A DNA stretch of 64,000 bases. Source: Streptococcus peroris ATCC 700780 (GTDB lineage Bacteria; Bacillota; Bacilli; Lactobacillales; Streptococcaceae). The stretch is taken from positions 392,981-456,980 of the forward strand of contig NZ_GL732463.1 in assembly GCF_000187585.1 (NCBI RefSeq), read 5' to 3'. The position numbers and the translations under genes were made by a program. Under the pieces are notes generated by a model, which searched no databases, was not told the DNA's origin, and saw only the letters and a list, made by a program, of their open reading frames with translations. Positions 8,392 through 17,863 of this stretch are shown here, piece by piece (positions within the stretch are counted from its first letter, which is position 1; each line of letters begins with the position of its first letter).

Positions 8392-9168
8392 TTATCCAAA
8401 CGCTTCAAAGGCAGCAACGAGTCGAAGTTTGTTGCTATCAACCAGCTCTCTCCCGTAATAGTCGAGAAATAGTTCAGCGTATTTGGGATCTTTTAAGTTG
8501 TAATTGAGGGACCAAATTGCCCAAAAGAGATCGATATGCCGATCACTGAAATCAGCCAAACCAAGATCAATAAAGCAAGAGAAATGGCTAGCATCTTTGA
8601 GAATAAAGTTTGGTAGACAGGCATCCCCGTGAATAAAGGCATCTGTTTCTAAAAGGTGCCCTTGTTCTTGGATGAGTTGGAAGGCCTCTTCGCGACTGTT
8701 AATCTGGAATTGGGGTAGGAGCGCCTTGGCATAGAACTCCCCTTTTTCATAGTTTTTAAAGGCTCTGTCTTTATAGGATTTTAAATGATTTTCTGATGGA
8801 AAATTTTGTGGGTTTAAGCTGTGAAGCTTTTTAAGAGCCTCTGCCATTGTTCGGCAGATTTTTTCTGGCTGATCTAAAAAAGCGAGAGCATTACGACCAA
8901 TAGCCTCTTTCGTCAGGAGGTAGTCTTTATCTGTAGATAGATAGTGGATGACTGGAGTTCCTATTCCCTCTTGTTCAAACCAACTTGCAATGCTAGCTTC
9001 TCGCTCTAATCTTCCCTTTTGATCTATTTTCAAATAGTAACCTGAATCAAGATAGAGAACCCTTGCGCCTGAATGAGAAGAGCTGTCAGAAAGAGTTGCT
9101 CCCTCTATATAAGTTCGTAATTGCTCAGGAAAATCCAATGGGGAAAAATGAGATATCTTTGTATTCAT
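8392..9168 (-). CDS. APH(3')-like aminoglycoside/small-molecule phosphotransferase
   Basis: A 258-residue kinase-fold protein of the APH family. The ATP-anchoring lysine lies in 'YYLKID', the catalytic loop reads HGDACLPNF, and the metal-binding segment reads [16 protein letters not shown]. These match the order, spacing and overall length (about 260) of APH(3') enzymes, including the HGDACLPN loop typical of APH(3')-II. Whether it phosphorylates aminoglycosides or a housekeeping sugar or choline-like substrate is not shown. The start at 9168 lies 7 nt after an extended -10 and has no ribosome site, so the mRNA appears leaderless. It diverges from the rRNA methyltransferase gene. Confidence 0.75.
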   Translation of the reverse strand: MNTKISHFSPLDFPEQLRTYIEGATLSDSSSHSGARVLYLDSGYYLKIDQKGRLEREASIASWFEQEGIGTPVIHYLSTDKDYLLTKEAIGRNALAFLDQPEKICRTMAEALKKLHSLNPQNFPSENHLKSYKDRAFKNYEKGEFYAKALLPQFQINSREEAFQLIQEQGHLLETDAFIHGDACLPNFILKDASHFSCFIDLGLADFSDRHIDLFWAIWSLNYNLKDPKYAELFLDYYGRELVDSNKLRLVAAFEAFG

Positions 9169-9174
9169 GGTTTT

Positions 9175-9183
9175 ATTGTAACA
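9175..9183 (-). promoter_or_regulatory. Extended -10 (TGTTACAAT) of the phosphotransferase gene, leaderless
   Basis: On the minus strand TGT-TACAAT is followed by 6 nt and then the ATG at 9168. The predicted start site therefore coincides with the initiator codon. Confidence 0.5.
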
Positions 9184-9188
9184 TATTC

Positions 9189-9217
9189 TTAAACATTGAG
9201 AAACTACGTGGTATAAT
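9189..9217 (+). promoter_or_regulatory. Promoter of rlmD-like gene, leaderless
   Basis: TTAAAC (9189-9194), 17 nt, and TATAAT (9212-9217) with TGG immediately upstream. Six nt separate the -10 from the ATG at 9224, and no Shine-Dalgarno sequence is present. Confidence 0.6.
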
Positions 9218-9223
9218 AGACTT

Positions 9224-10591
9224 ATGAGTCTTAAAGTCAAACAAAAAATTCCATTAAAAATCAAGCGTATGGGGATTAACGGAGAGGGAATCGGTTTTTA
9301 CCAGAAAACCCTTGTTTTTGTTCCAGGTGCCCTCAAGGGTGAAGATATCTATTGTCAGGTGACTTCTGTCAAACGTAACTACGTTGAGGCCAAACTGCTT
9401 GAGGTCCATAAAAAATCTAAGTTTCGAGTGGTACCAGACTGTACTATTTATAATGAATGTGGTGGTTGTCAAATCATGCACCTGCATTATGATAAGCAAC
9501 TAGAGTTCAAAACGGACCTTCTCCATCAAGCTCTGAAAAAATTTGCGCCTGCAGGCTACGAAAACTATGAGATCAGACCAACTATTGGTATGCAAAAACC
9601 AAAGTATTATCGGGCTAAACTGCAATTTCAAACTCGGAAATTTAAAGGTCAGGTCAAGGCAGGATTATATGCTCAAAATTCACATTATCTGGTTGAATTA
9701 AAAGACTGCCTGGTTCAAGACAAGGAGACGCAAGCTATTGCTAATCGCATTGCTGAACTCTTGACCTATCATCAAATTCCGATTACAGATGAACGGAAAA
9801 TTCTGGGTGTTCGGACCATCATGGTTCGTCGCGCACGGAAAACTGGGCAAGTTCAGATTATCATTGTGACTAATCGCCAATTGAATCTGACTCAATTTGT
9901 GACAGACCTAGTCAAGGATTATCCTGAAGTAGTGACTATCGCAGTCAATACCAATACTGCCAAAACTTCTGAGATTTATGGGGACAAGACAGAGATTATT
10001 TGGGGGCAGGATAGTATAGGCGAGGGTGTATTAGACTATGAGTTTTCTCTTTCACCTCGAGCTTTTTACCAGCTCAATCCTGAACAGACTGAGATCCTCT
10101 ATAGTGAAGCTGTGAAGGCCTTGGACGTAAATGAGAATGACCATCTGATTGATGCTTATTGTGGTGTTGGCACCATTGGTTTTGCCTTTGCTAAAAAAGT
10201 CAAAAGTTTGAGAGGGATGGATATTATTCCAGAAGCTATTGAGGATGCCAAAGAAAATGCCAAGCGTATGGGATATACTAATACTCACTATGAGGTTGGG
10301 ACTGCTGAAGAAATTATCCCACGTTGGTACAAGGAAGGCTATCGCGCCGATGCTTTGATTGTGGATCCGCCACGTACAGGTTTAGATGACAAGCTCTTGG
10401 ATACTATTGTCAAATATGCTCCTGAAAAGATGGTCTATGTATCTTGCAATGTATCAACCTTGGCGCGTGATTTAGTCCGTTTGGTAGAGGTCTATGACCT
10501 GCACTATATCCAGTCCGTTGATATGTTTCCACACACGGCTAGAACAGAAGCAGTGGTCAAATTGACGAGACGAAAGCCAGCTTCTAAATAG
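9224..10591 (+). CDS. rlmD: 23S rRNA (uracil-5-)-methyltransferase, RumA/RlmD family
   Basis: A 455-residue S-adenosylmethionine-dependent RNA m5U methyltransferase. An N-terminal TRAM domain ('[25 protein letters not shown]') leads to an iron-sulfur cysteine cluster (C-x5-C-x2-C in '[12 protein letters not shown]'). The Rossmann methyltransferase core includes '[14 protein letters not shown]', 'VDPPRTGLD' and the catalytic '[14 protein letters not shown]'. Streptococci carry two such paralogues, so whether this one modifies U1939, U747 or both cannot be settled from sequence alone. Its start is predicted to be leaderless. It shares a 55-bp divergent control region with the phosphotransferase gene. 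Confidence 0.88.
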   Translation: MSLKVKQKIPLKIKRMGINGEGIGFYQKTLVFVPGALKGEDIYCQVTSVKRNYVEAKLLEVHKKSKFRVVPDCTIYNECGGCQIMHLHYDKQLEFKTDLLHQALKKFAPAGYENYEIRPTIGMQKPKYYRAKLQFQTRKFKGQVKAGLYAQNSHYLVELKDCLVQDKETQAIANRIAELLTYHQIPITDERKILGVRTIMVRRARKTGQVQIIIVTNRQLNLTQFVTDLVKDYPEVVTIAVNTNTAKTSEIYGDKTEIIWGQDSIGEGVLDYEFSLSPRAFYQLNPEQTEILYSEAVKALDVNENDHLIDAYCGVGTIGFAFAKKVKSLRGMDIIPEAIEDAKENAKRMGYTNTHYEVGTAEEIIPRWYKEGYRADALIVDPPRTGLDDKLLDTIVKYAPEKMVYVSCNVSTLARDLVRLVEVYDLHYIQSVDMFPHTARTEAVVKLTRRKPASK

Positions 10592-10707
10592 AAATGGCAG
10601 CTAGAAAAGTTTTTGAACAGAGGACTTCTAGTTACAGAGTAAGATTTGCAAGCTCCTTATAATTATGATAAAATAAAGAAAATAAAATGAAAAAAGAGGT
10701 ATGTGAA

Positions 10708-11466
10708 ATGTCACGTAAACCATTTATCGCTGGTAACTGGAAAATGAACAAAAATCCAGAAGAAGCAAAAGCATTTGTTGAGGCTGTAGCATCAAAACTT
10801 CCTTCATCTGACCTTGTTGAAGCAGGTATCGCAGCTCCTGCAGTTGATTTGACCGCTGTTCTTGCTGCTGCTAAAGGTTCAAACCTTAAAGTTGCTGCAC
10901 AAAACTGCTACTTTAAAAATTCAGGTGCTTTCACTGGTGAAACTAGCCCAGAAGTTTTGAAACAAATCGGTACTGACTATGTTGTTATCGGTCACTCAGA
11001 ACGTCGTGACTACTTCCATGAAACAAACGAAGATATCAACAAGAAAGCAAAAGCAATCTTTGAAAATGGTATGCTTCCAATCATCTGTTGTGGTGAAAGC
11101 CTTGAAACTTACGAAGCTGGTAAAGCAGCTGAGTTCGTAGGTGCTCAAGTATCTGCAGCTTTGGCTGGATTGACTGCTGAACAAGTATCTTCAACAGTAA
11201 TTGCCTACGAACCAATCTGGGCAATCGGTACTGGTAAATCTGCTTCACAAGACGATGCACAAAAAATGTGTAAAGTTGTTCGTGATGTCGTAGCTGCTGA
11301 CTTCGGTCAAGAAGTAGCTGACAAAGTACGTGTCCAATACGGTGGTTCAGTTAAACCTGAAAACGTTGCTTCATACATGGCTTGTCCAGATGTTGATGGT
11401 GCCCTTGTTGGTGGTGCTTCACTTGATCCAGAAAGCTTCTTGGCATTGCTTGACTTTACAAAATAA
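10708..11466 (+). CDS. tpiA: Triosephosphate isomerase
   Basis: A 252-residue TIM-barrel glycolytic enzyme interconverting dihydroxyacetone phosphate and glyceraldehyde 3-phosphate. Catalytic residues are all present: K12 in 'GNWKMNK', H96 in 'IGHSERR' and E168 in '[12 protein letters not shown]'. The phosphate-binding '[10 protein letters not shown]' and 'LVGGASL' loops are also there. The start at 10708 (MSRKPF) was preferred over an in-frame ATG 7 codons upstream because AAGAGGT lies 7-8 nt before it and the length then matches the family. Codon use is strongly biased, as in highly expressed genes. The gene is monocistronic. Confidence 0.97.
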   Translation: MSRKPFIAGNWKMNKNPEEAKAFVEAVASKLPSSDLVEAGIAAPAVDLTAVLAAAKGSNLKVAAQNCYFKNSGAFTGETSPEVLKQIGTDYVVIGHSERRDYFHETNEDINKKAKAIFENGMLPIICCGESLETYEAGKAAEFVGAQVSAALAGLTAEQVSSTVIAYEPIWAIGTGKSASQDDAQKMCKVVRDVVAADFGQEVADKVRVQYGGSVKPENVASYMACPDVDGALVGGASLDPESFLALLDFTK

Positions 11467-11537
11467 ATTATTATAAACTGAGACAGACAGTCCTTTCGTT
11501 CATCGAATAGGATTGCCTGTCTTATTTTTAGCAGAGA

Positions 11538-11561
11538 AGCGCGTGTTTACGCGCTCTTTTC
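11538..11561 (+). terminator. Intrinsic terminator after tpiA
   Basis: AGCGCG (11538-11543) pairs with CGCGCT (11550-11555), followed by CTTTTCT. A second, less perfect stem-loop (GACAGACAG with CTGTCTT) lies just upstream at about 11483-11523. Confidence 0.65.
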
Positions 11562-11593
11562 TAGTTTAAAAACTTATTAAAGAAAGGAGAATT

Positions 11594-13330
11594 ATGCTTT
11601 ATATTTGGTCTTATCTCAAACGCTATCCCAAGTGGTTAGTGTTAGACTTCCTTGGGGCGATTTTCTTTGTCATTGTCAATCTAGGTTTACCAACTATTTT
11701 GGCTCGTATGATTGACCAGGGAATCAACCAAGGTGACCAGGATAAACTCTATTTTTGGGCCGTAATCATGTTGGTTATTATCGTCTTGGGAACATTTGGA
11801 CGGGTTGTTCTGGCTTATGCTGCTAGTAAATTGACCACGAATATGGTCAAGGACATGCGGGATGATGTCTATACTAAGCTACAAGAGTATTCTCATCACG
11901 AATATGAACAGATTGGTGTATCTTCACTAGTCACTCGTATTACCAGTGATGCCTTTGTCCTCATGCAGTTTGCGGAACAAACGCTTAAGTTGGGTGTTAT
12001 CACTCCCATGATGATGCTCTCTAGTGTTCTCATGATTTTCTTGACTAGTCCTTCACTAGCTTGGATTGTGGCTTTTTCCGTTCCTTTTCTAGCTGTAGTA
12101 GTCCTTTATGTGGCAGTGAAAACGCGCCCCTTATCTGAAAAACAACAGAAAACACTGGACAAGATAAACCAATATGTCCGTGAAAATTTGATGGGCTTGC
12201 GTGTTATTCGTGCTTTTGCTCGTGAAGACTTTCAAGAAAAACGTTTCGAAGAGAAAAATGCAATCTATGCGGATAACTCAAATTGTTTGTTCAAATTGAC
12301 GGGTTTAACAGAGCCGCTTTTTGTGCAAATTATTATCGCTATGATTGTGGCTATCGTTTGGTTTGCTCTTGATCCTCTCAAACAGGGAAGTTTGCAGATT
12401 GGGGATTTGGTGGCCTTTATCGAGTATAGTTTTCATGCTCTCTTGTCCTTCCTCTTTTTGTCAAACCTCTTTACCATGTATCCACGTACGGCTGTATCTA
12501 GTGAGCGTTTGAAGGAAATCATGGATATGCCGATTTCCATTGATCCAAATGAGGATGGAGTCCAAGAGACAGAAACTCATGGATTTCTAGAATTTGATAA
12601 TGTGACCTTTGCCTATCCAGGGGAAACAGAAAGCCCTGTTTTGCATAATATTTCCTTTACTGCTAAACCGGGAGAAACCATTGCTTTTATCGGTTCAACT
12701 GGATCAGGTAAGTCTACTCTGGTTCAATTGATTCCTCGTTTCTATGATGTTACACTAGGGAAAATCAAGGTCGATGGTGTTGATGTCCGAGATTACCGTC
12801 TCAAATCACTCCGTCAGATAATTGGATTTATTCCACAAAAAGCCTTGCTCTTTACAGGGACTATCGCAGATAATCTCCGTTACGGAAAAGAGGACGCTAG
12901 TCATGAGGACTTGCACCAAGCAGCTGATGTAGCCCAAGCCAAAGACTTTATCGAAAGTCGAGAAGAAGGTTTTGCAACTCATCTGGCTGAAGGGGGAAGC
13001 AACCTATCAGGTGGTCAGAAACAACGTTTATCGATTGCCCGCGCAGTCATCAAGGGGCCAGATATCTACATCTTTGACGATTCTTTCTCAGCCTTGGACT
13101 ACCGTACAGATGCAATCCTGCGTCGTCGTCTCAAGGAAGTGACTCAAGATGCTACGGTATTGATTGTTGCGCAACGTGTTGGAACCATTATGGACGCGGA
13201 ACAGATTATCGTCCTTGATAAGGGTGAAATCGTTGGTCGTGGACGTCATGAAGAATTGATGGAAACTAATGACATCTATCGAGAAATTGCTGAGTCGCAG
13301 TTGAAAAATGCGTCTCTGACAGAAGAATAG
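11594..13330 (+). CDS. Heterodimeric ABC exporter subunit with degenerate catalytic residues
   Basis: A 578-residue half-transporter: six N-terminal transmembrane helices, then an ATPase domain. Walker A is GSTGSGKS (about 367-374) and the signature LSGGQ (471-475) is canonical. The Walker B catalytic glutamate is replaced by aspartate (D496 in 'IFDDSFSALD') and the switch histidine by glutamine (Q527 in 'IVAQRVGTI'). This is the half contributing the degenerate ATP site in BmrC/LmrC/TM287-type heterodimeric multidrug exporters. The partner subunit follows after 10 nt. Substrates may be drugs or peptides; none can be assigned from sequence. Confidence 0.88.
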   Translation: MLYIWSYLKRYPKWLVLDFLGAIFFVIVNLGLPTILARMIDQGINQGDQDKLYFWAVIMLVIIVLGTFGRVVLAYAASKLTTNMVKDMRDDVYTKLQEYSHHEYEQIGVSSLVTRITSDAFVLMQFAEQTLKLGVITPMMMLSSVLMIFLTSPSLAWIVAFSVPFLAVVVLYVAVKTRPLSEKQQKTLDKINQYVRENLMGLRVIRAFAREDFQEKRFEEKNAIYADNSNCLFKLTGLTEPLFVQIIIAMIVAIVWFALDPLKQGSLQIGDLVAFIEYSFHALLSFLFLSNLFTMYPRTAVSSERLKEIMDMPISIDPNEDGVQETETHGFLEFDNVTFAYPGETESPVLHNISFTAKPGETIAFIGSTGSGKSTLVQLIPRFYDVTLGKIKVDGVDVRDYRLKSLRQIIGFIPQKALLFTGTIADNLRYGKEDASHEDLHQAADVAQAKDFIESREEGFATHLAEGGSNLSGGQKQRLSIARAVIKGPDIYIFDDSFSALDYRTDAILRRRLKEVTQDATVLIVAQRVGTIMDAEQIIVLDKGEIVGRGRHEELMETNDIYREIAESQLKNASLTEE

Positions 13331-13340
13331 GAGGTAAAGG

Positions 13341-15122
13341 ATGAAACAACAATCTAGTCTAGCTCGTCTATGGAGCTATTTAACAGCCTACCGTTTCTCT
13401 GTTTTCTTTGCAATCTTCTTGAAAATAGTCAGCGTCATAATGAGTGTTATCGAACCATTCATATTGGGGCTTGCTATCACAGAATTAACCAGTAATCTCC
13501 TTGCCATGGCAAATGGTGTGGCAGGAGCGGGCATTAATACCTCATATATCGTAGTGATTTTAGTTATCTATCTTTTGCGTGGGCTTCTCTATGAGTTGGG
13601 ATCATATTATTCAAATTACTTTATGACCAATGCTGTGCAGTCTATGATACAGGATTTGAGAAATGAAATGAGCGAAAAAATCAATCGCATCCCAGTTTCC
13701 TACTTTGATAAGCACCAGTTTGGGGATTTGCTGGGGCGTTTTACCAGTGACGTGGAAACTGTTTCGAACGCTCTACAACAATCCTTCTTACAGATTGTTA
13801 ATGCAGTCTTTACCATTCTTTTTGTTATGGGAATGGTTCTCTATCTAAATCTTCAGTTGGCTATCATTGTTATCTTGTCGATTCCAGTGACTTATTTTGG
13901 AGCTAAAACGATTCTAAATCGTTCGCAGCCGTACTTTAAACAGCAGGCAGCTATCTTGGGACGTATGAATGGCTTTGTACAGGAAAACTTAACAGGTTTC
14001 AATGTTTTAAAACTTTTCGGACGCGAAGAAAACTCTCAAGAGAGATTTGAAAAGATTACGGATGAATTGCAACAAGTCGGATTTAAGGCGAGCTTTATTT
14101 CAGGTTTGATGATGCCTGCCCTTCATATCGTATCGGATTTAACTTACTTAATTGTTGCTGTCTTAGGTGGTTTACAGGTTATTGCAGGACGCTTAACGAT
14201 CGGTAATATGCAAGCTTTTGTACAATATGTTTGGCAAGTCAGTCAACCAATCCAAAATATCACTCAATTAGCTGGGCAGATGCAAAGTGCCAAGTCTTCG
14301 CTTGACCGTGTCTTCGAAGTTTTGGATGAACAGGAAGAAGTTCAAACTGCTGAAGTGAAAGAACTGGCACCATTGACAGGTCAAGTTAGTTTCAAGAATG
14401 TCGATTTCCAATATGTGGAAAACAAACCATTGATTCGCAATTTTAACTTAGATGTTGAACCTGGAGAGATGGTAGCTATCGTTGGACCTACTGGAGCCGG
14501 TAAAACAACCTTGATCAACCTGCTCATGCGTTTTTATGATGTGACAGCAGGTGCTATTTTAGTGGATGGGCAAGATATTCGTGACCTGTCTCGTCAGGAC
14601 TATCGTTGCCAGTTTGGGATGGTCCTACAGGATGCCTGGCTCTATGAAGGCAGTATCAAGGAAAATCTTCGCTTTGGAAATCTTGAGGCAACAGATGAAG
14701 AAATCGTTGAAGCGGCTAAGGCGGCCAATGTTGACCACTTTATCCGCACCCTTCCTGGTGGCTATAACATGGAAATGAACCAAGAGTCAAGTAATATTTC
14801 TCTTGGTCAGAAACAGTTGTTAACTATCGCGCGTGCTCTCTTGGCAGATCCAAAAATCTTAATTTTGGATGAAGCGACTTCATCAGTCGATACGCGTTTA
14901 GAGCTCTTGATTCAAAAGGCCATGAAACGCTTGATGAAGGGGAGAACCAGCTTTGTCATTGCCCATCGACTTTCGACTATTCAGGAAGCAGACAAGATTT
15001 TGGTGCTGAAAGATGGACAGATTATCGAACAAGGAAATCATGAAAGTCTCTTAGCTGCCAAAGGTTTCTATTATGACTTGTATCAAAGTCAGTTTTCTGG
15101 TAAAGGCACTGAAAACAACTAA
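13341..15122 (+). CDS. Heterodimeric ABC exporter subunit with consensus catalytic residues
   Basis: A 593-residue half-transporter forming a pair with the upstream gene. Six transmembrane helices are followed by an ATPase domain with Walker A GPTGAGKTT, an intact catalytic glutamate in 'ILILDEATSSVD' and an intact switch histidine in 'FVIAHRLSTI'. Its own signature is altered (ISLGQ rather than LSGGQ). The two altered elements, this signature and the partner's D/Q, face the same nucleotide site in a dimer, so one site should hydrolyse ATP and the other mainly bind it. GGAGG stands 9 nt upstream of the ATG. No clear terminator follows the gene. Confidence 0.9.
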   Translation: MKQQSSLARLWSYLTAYRFSVFFAIFLKIVSVIMSVIEPFILGLAITELTSNLLAMANGVAGAGINTSYIVVILVIYLLRGLLYELGSYYSNYFMTNAVQSMIQDLRNEMSEKINRIPVSYFDKHQFGDLLGRFTSDVETVSNALQQSFLQIVNAVFTILFVMGMVLYLNLQLAIIVILSIPVTYFGAKTILNRSQPYFKQQAAILGRMNGFVQENLTGFNVLKLFGREENSQERFEKITDELQQVGFKASFISGLMMPALHIVSDLTYLIVAVLGGLQVIAGRLTIGNMQAFVQYVWQVSQPIQNITQLAGQMQSAKSSLDRVFEVLDEQEEVQTAEVKELAPLTGQVSFKNVDFQYVENKPLIRNFNLDVEPGEMVAIVGPTGAGKTTLINLLMRFYDVTAGAILVDGQDIRDLSRQDYRCQFGMVLQDAWLYEGSIKENLRFGNLEATDEEIVEAAKAANVDHFIRTLPGGYNMEMNQESSNISLGQKQLLTIARALLADPKILILDEATSSVDTRLELLIQKAMKRLMKGRTSFVIAHRLSTIQEADKILVLKDGQIIEQGNHESLLAAKGFYYDLYQSQFSGKGTENN

Positions 15123-15187
15123 AAAACATCAATTCAATTTCTTAAATTATCAGTCTATTGCAACTTTTCTAAGATAGTACACTTTCC

Positions 15188-15216
15188 TTGCTATCGTATG
15201 CTGGAAGTAGTATACT
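15188..15216 (+). promoter_or_regulatory. Promoter of dpr
   Basis: TTGCTA (15188-15193), 17 nt, TATACT (15211-15216). No clear PerR box was seen nearby. Confidence 0.6.
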
Positions 15217-15268
15217 GAAATAGTAATCAATAAAGATGGTTACAGAAAATAATTATGAGGTGAGAAAA

Positions 15269-15787
15269 ATGGTAGAATTGAAAAAAGAAGCAGTAAAAGA
15301 CGTGGCAACATTGACTAAGCCAGCGGCAGAAGCGCTAGTAAATACAAAAGTAGTTTTGAATCAAGCAGTAGCAGACTTGTATGTAGCACATATCGCTCTT
15401 CATCAAGTACACTGGTACATGCGTGGACGTGGTTTTATGGTATGGCATCCTAAGATGGATGAATACATGGATAGCCTTGATGGTTATCTAGATGAAATTA
15501 GTGAACGCTTGATTACACTAGGTGGCAAACCATACTCTACTTTGACAGAATTCCTTCAACATAGCGACATCGAAGAAGGAGTTGGAGAATTCCGCAACGT
15601 AGAAGAAAGTTTGGAACGTGTCCTTGAAATTTATCGTTACCTTATCACTCTTTTCCAAAAAGCATTGGATGTAACAGATGAAGAAGGTGATGATGTAACC
15701 AATGATATCTTCGTTGGTGCTAAGGCAGAACTTGAAAAAACTGTCTGGATGCTTGCGGCAGAATTAGGGCAAGCACCTGGTTTGTAA
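15269..15787 (+). CDS. dpr: Dps-like peroxide resistance protein Dpr
   Basis: A 172-residue ferritin-like protein that assembles into a dodecameric shell, oxidises Fe(II) with peroxide and stores the iron. This protects catalase-negative streptococci from Fenton chemistry. The intersubunit ferroxidase ligands are recognisable in '[38 protein letters not shown]' (H, H, D, E). The start at 15269 ([11 protein letters not shown]) was chosen because GAGGTGAG precedes it and it matches family length; an upstream in-frame ATG has no ribosome site. Monocistronic, with its own promoter and a strong terminator. Confidence 0.93.
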   Translation: MVELKKEAVKDVATLTKPAAEALVNTKVVLNQAVADLYVAHIALHQVHWYMRGRGFMVWHPKMDEYMDSLDGYLDEISERLITLGGKPYSTLTEFLQHSDIEEGVGEFRNVEESLERVLEIYRYLITLFQKALDVTDEEGDDVTNDIFVGAKAELEKTVWMLAAELGQAPGL

Positions 15788-15803
15788 GATACAATATTTT
15801 TCT

Positions 15804-15836
15804 AAAAATCCGTAGAAGTTTTCTACGGATTTTTTC
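15804..15836 (+). terminator. Intrinsic terminator after dpr
   Basis: AAAAATCCGTAGAA pairs with TTCTACGGATTTTT. Confidence 0.9.
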
Positions 15837-15914
15837 TATTTAGGAGGGCATTCCAAAACAGTCTTTTTTGAAGATTTTTGATAAAATAGAACTATCAATG
15901 AAAAGGATGAAAGC

Positions 15915-16421
15915 ATGACAAAAAAAATCGTAGCCATTTGGGCTCAAGATGAAAAGGGTGTGATTGGAAAAGAGGATCGCTTGCCATGGCATTTGCCAGC
16001 AGAGTTAAAACATTTTAAAGAAACAACCTTGAATCATGCTATTTTGATGGGGCGTGTAACCTTTGATGGAATGGGACGACGATTACTTCCAGGACGTGAG
16101 ACTTTAATTTTGACGCGCAATCCCGAAGAGTCAATTGAAGGAGCTCTAGTTTTCCAAAATGTTGAAGATGTTTTAGAATGGTACCATCATCAGGGTAAAA
16201 ATCTCTATATCATTGGTGGCAAGCAAATTTTTCAGCTTTTTGAACCTTACTTAGATGAGATTATTGTGACGCAAATTCATGCTCAAGTCGAGGGGGATAC
16301 TTATTTTCCAGAGGATTTTGATTTGAATTCCTTTGAGACAGTTGAAAGCAAATCGTATAGCAAAGATGAGAAAAATGCTTTTGATTTTACCATCGAATAT
16401 AGAAAGAGAAAGGAAGCCTAA
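15915..16421 (+). CDS. folA: Dihydrofolate reductase
   Basis: A 168-residue NADPH-dependent enzyme reducing dihydrofolate to tetrahydrofolate. Landmarks: '[27 protein letters not shown]' with the active-site acid, '[12 protein letters not shown]' and the cofactor motif 'YIIGGKQIF'. The residue at position 100 is isoleucine, the trimethoprim-susceptible form in pneumococci, where I100L gives resistance (established knowledge). The stop overlaps the next ATG by one base (TAATG), so a small membrane-protein gene is coupled to it, with clpX just after. Confidence 0.95.
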   Translation: MTKKIVAIWAQDEKGVIGKEDRLPWHLPAELKHFKETTLNHAILMGRVTFDGMGRRLLPGRETLILTRNPEESIEGALVFQNVEDVLEWYHHQGKNLYIIGGKQIFQLFEPYLDEIIVTQIHAQVEGDTYFPEDFDLNSFETVESKSYSKDEKNAFDFTIEYRKRKEA

Positions 16422-16591
16422 TGGAGCGTAGTATTTTTGGATTTTTTACAGCTCTTTTGTGTGCTGTCTGTCTTGTAGCTGGGACACACGCTTTTCGTAA
16501 AAAGCGCTTTGGACTTGCTACTCTACTTTGGCTCAATGCCTTTACAAACTTGGTAAATAGCATTCATGCTTTTTATATGACCTTATTTTAG
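16421..16591 (+). CDS. Small two-helix membrane protein between folA and clpX
   Basis: A 56-residue reading frame ([14 protein letters not shown]... to ...HAFYMTLF). It has a first hydrophobic segment at about residues 5-22, a short basic turn 'FRKKRFG', and a second hydrophobic segment at about 33-52. It starts inside the folA stop codon (TAATG), with AAAGGAAG about 6 nt upstream, and ends about 30 nt before clpX. I recall a similar unnamed small protein at the same place in pneumococci. No function is known. The basic turn predicts both termini outside and the turn in the cytoplasm. Confidence 0.75.
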   Translation: MERSIFGFFTALLCAVCLVAGTHAFRKKRFGLATLLWLNAFTNLVNSIHAFYMTLF

Positions 16592-16622
16592 AGAGAATGA
16601 ATAGTTAGAACGGAAGGGAATC

Positions 16623-17855
16623 ATGCCTACAAATAGGAAAAATGATATGATGGTTTATTGCTCATTTTGTGGCAAAAGCCAAGAAGAAGTCAAAAAAATA
16701 ATTGCTGGGAACAATGCCTTTATCTGTAATGAATGTGTAGAGTTGGCTCAAGAAATTATTCGTGAGGAGTTGGCAGAGGAAGTTTTGGCAGACTTGTCTG
16801 AGGTACCAAAACCAATTGAACTCTTAAACATCTTGAACCATTATGTAATTGGTCAAGATCGTGCAAAACGTGCCTTGGCAGTGGCTGTATATAACCACTA
16901 CAAACGCATCAATTTTCACGATACGAGAGAAGAGTCAGAAGATGTGGATTTGCAAAAATCAAACATTCTAATGATTGGCCCAACTGGTTCGGGGAAGACT
17001 TTCCTTGCTCAAACCCTTGCTAGAAGTTTGAATGTACCTTTTGCCATTGCTGATGCAACAGCATTGACGGAAGCTGGTTATGTTGGTGAGGACGTGGAAA
17101 ATATCCTCCTCAAACTTTTGCAAGCAGCTGACTTTAACATCGAACGTGCAGAACGTGGTATTATCTACGTAGATGAAATCGACAAGATTGCCAAGAAGAG
17201 TGAGAACGTGTCTATCACGCGTGATGTATCTGGTGAAGGGGTGCAACAAGCCCTCCTCAAAATTATCGAAGGAACTGTAGCTAGTGTACCACCACAAGGC
17301 GGACGCAAACATCCTCAACAAGAAATGATTCAAGTGGACACTAAGAATATCCTCTTTATTGTGGGTGGAGCCTTCGATGGCATCGAAGAGATTGTCAAAC
17401 AGCGTTTGGGTGAAAAAGTGATTGGTTTTGGACAAAACAACAAGGCCATTGACGAAAATAGTTCTTACATGCAAGAAATCATCGCAGAAGATATTCAGAA
17501 ATTTGGTATTATTCCTGAGTTGATTGGACGCTTGCCTGTCTTTGCGGCCTTGGAGCAGTTGACAGTAGATGATTTGGTTCGCATTTTGAAAGAGCCAAGA
17601 AATGCCTTGGTTAAACAATACCAGACCTTGCTTTCATATGACGATGTTGAGCTTGAATTTGACGACGAAGCTCTACAGGAAATTGCTAACAAAGCTATCG
17701 AACGTAAGACTGGTGCTCGTGGTCTTCGCTCCATCATCGAAGAAACTATGCTAGACGTTATGTTTGAAGTTCCAAGTCAAGAGAATGTGAAAACTGTCCG
17801 TATCACAAAAGAAGCGGTTGACGGAACGGCTAAGCCAATCCTAGAGACAGCCTAG
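16623..17855 (+). CDS. clpX: ATP-dependent Clp protease ATP-binding subunit ClpX
   Basis: A 410-residue AAA+ unfoldase that feeds substrates to ClpP. The N-terminal C4 zinc-binding domain is visible (C-x2-C in 'YCSFCGK', then 'FICNEC'). It is followed by Walker A GPTGSGKT, the pore loop GYVGEDVE, Walker B '[10 protein letters not shown]', the 'GRKHP' RKH loop, the ClpP-docking IGF loop ('VIGFGQN') and the sensor region '[13 protein letters not shown]'. GGAAGGGA precedes the ATG. engB follows within 10 nt, the conserved clpX-engB pairing of Firmicutes. Confidence 0.97.
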   Translation: MPTNRKNDMMVYCSFCGKSQEEVKKIIAGNNAFICNECVELAQEIIREELAEEVLADLSEVPKPIELLNILNHYVIGQDRAKRALAVAVYNHYKRINFHDTREESEDVDLQKSNILMIGPTGSGKTFLAQTLARSLNVPFAIADATALTEAGYVGEDVENILLKLLQAADFNIERAERGIIYVDEIDKIAKKSENVSITRDVSGEGVQQALLKIIEGTVASVPPQGGRKHPQQEMIQVDTKNILFIVGGAFDGIEEIVKQRLGEKVIGFGQNNKAIDENSSYMQEIIAEDIQKFGIIPELIGRLPVFAALEQLTVDDLVRILKEPRNALVKQYQTLLSYDDVELEFDDEALQEIANKAIERKTGARGLRSIIEETMLDVMFEVPSQENVKTVRITKEAVDGTAKPILETA

Positions 17856-17863
17856 AGGTGACT

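Noticed and set aside
15123-15268. PerR box upstream of dpr
   Set aside because: No sequence close to TTANAATNATTNTAA was found; only the promoter is supported.
15915-16421. Trimethoprim-resistance form of dihydrofolate reductase
   Set aside because: Residue 100 is isoleucine, the susceptible form, and no small insertion is seen in the enzyme.
16968-17618. 216-codon antisense open frame in clpX
   Set aside because: It covers the conserved ATPase core on the opposite strand with no initiation signals and looks like a codon-bias shadow.
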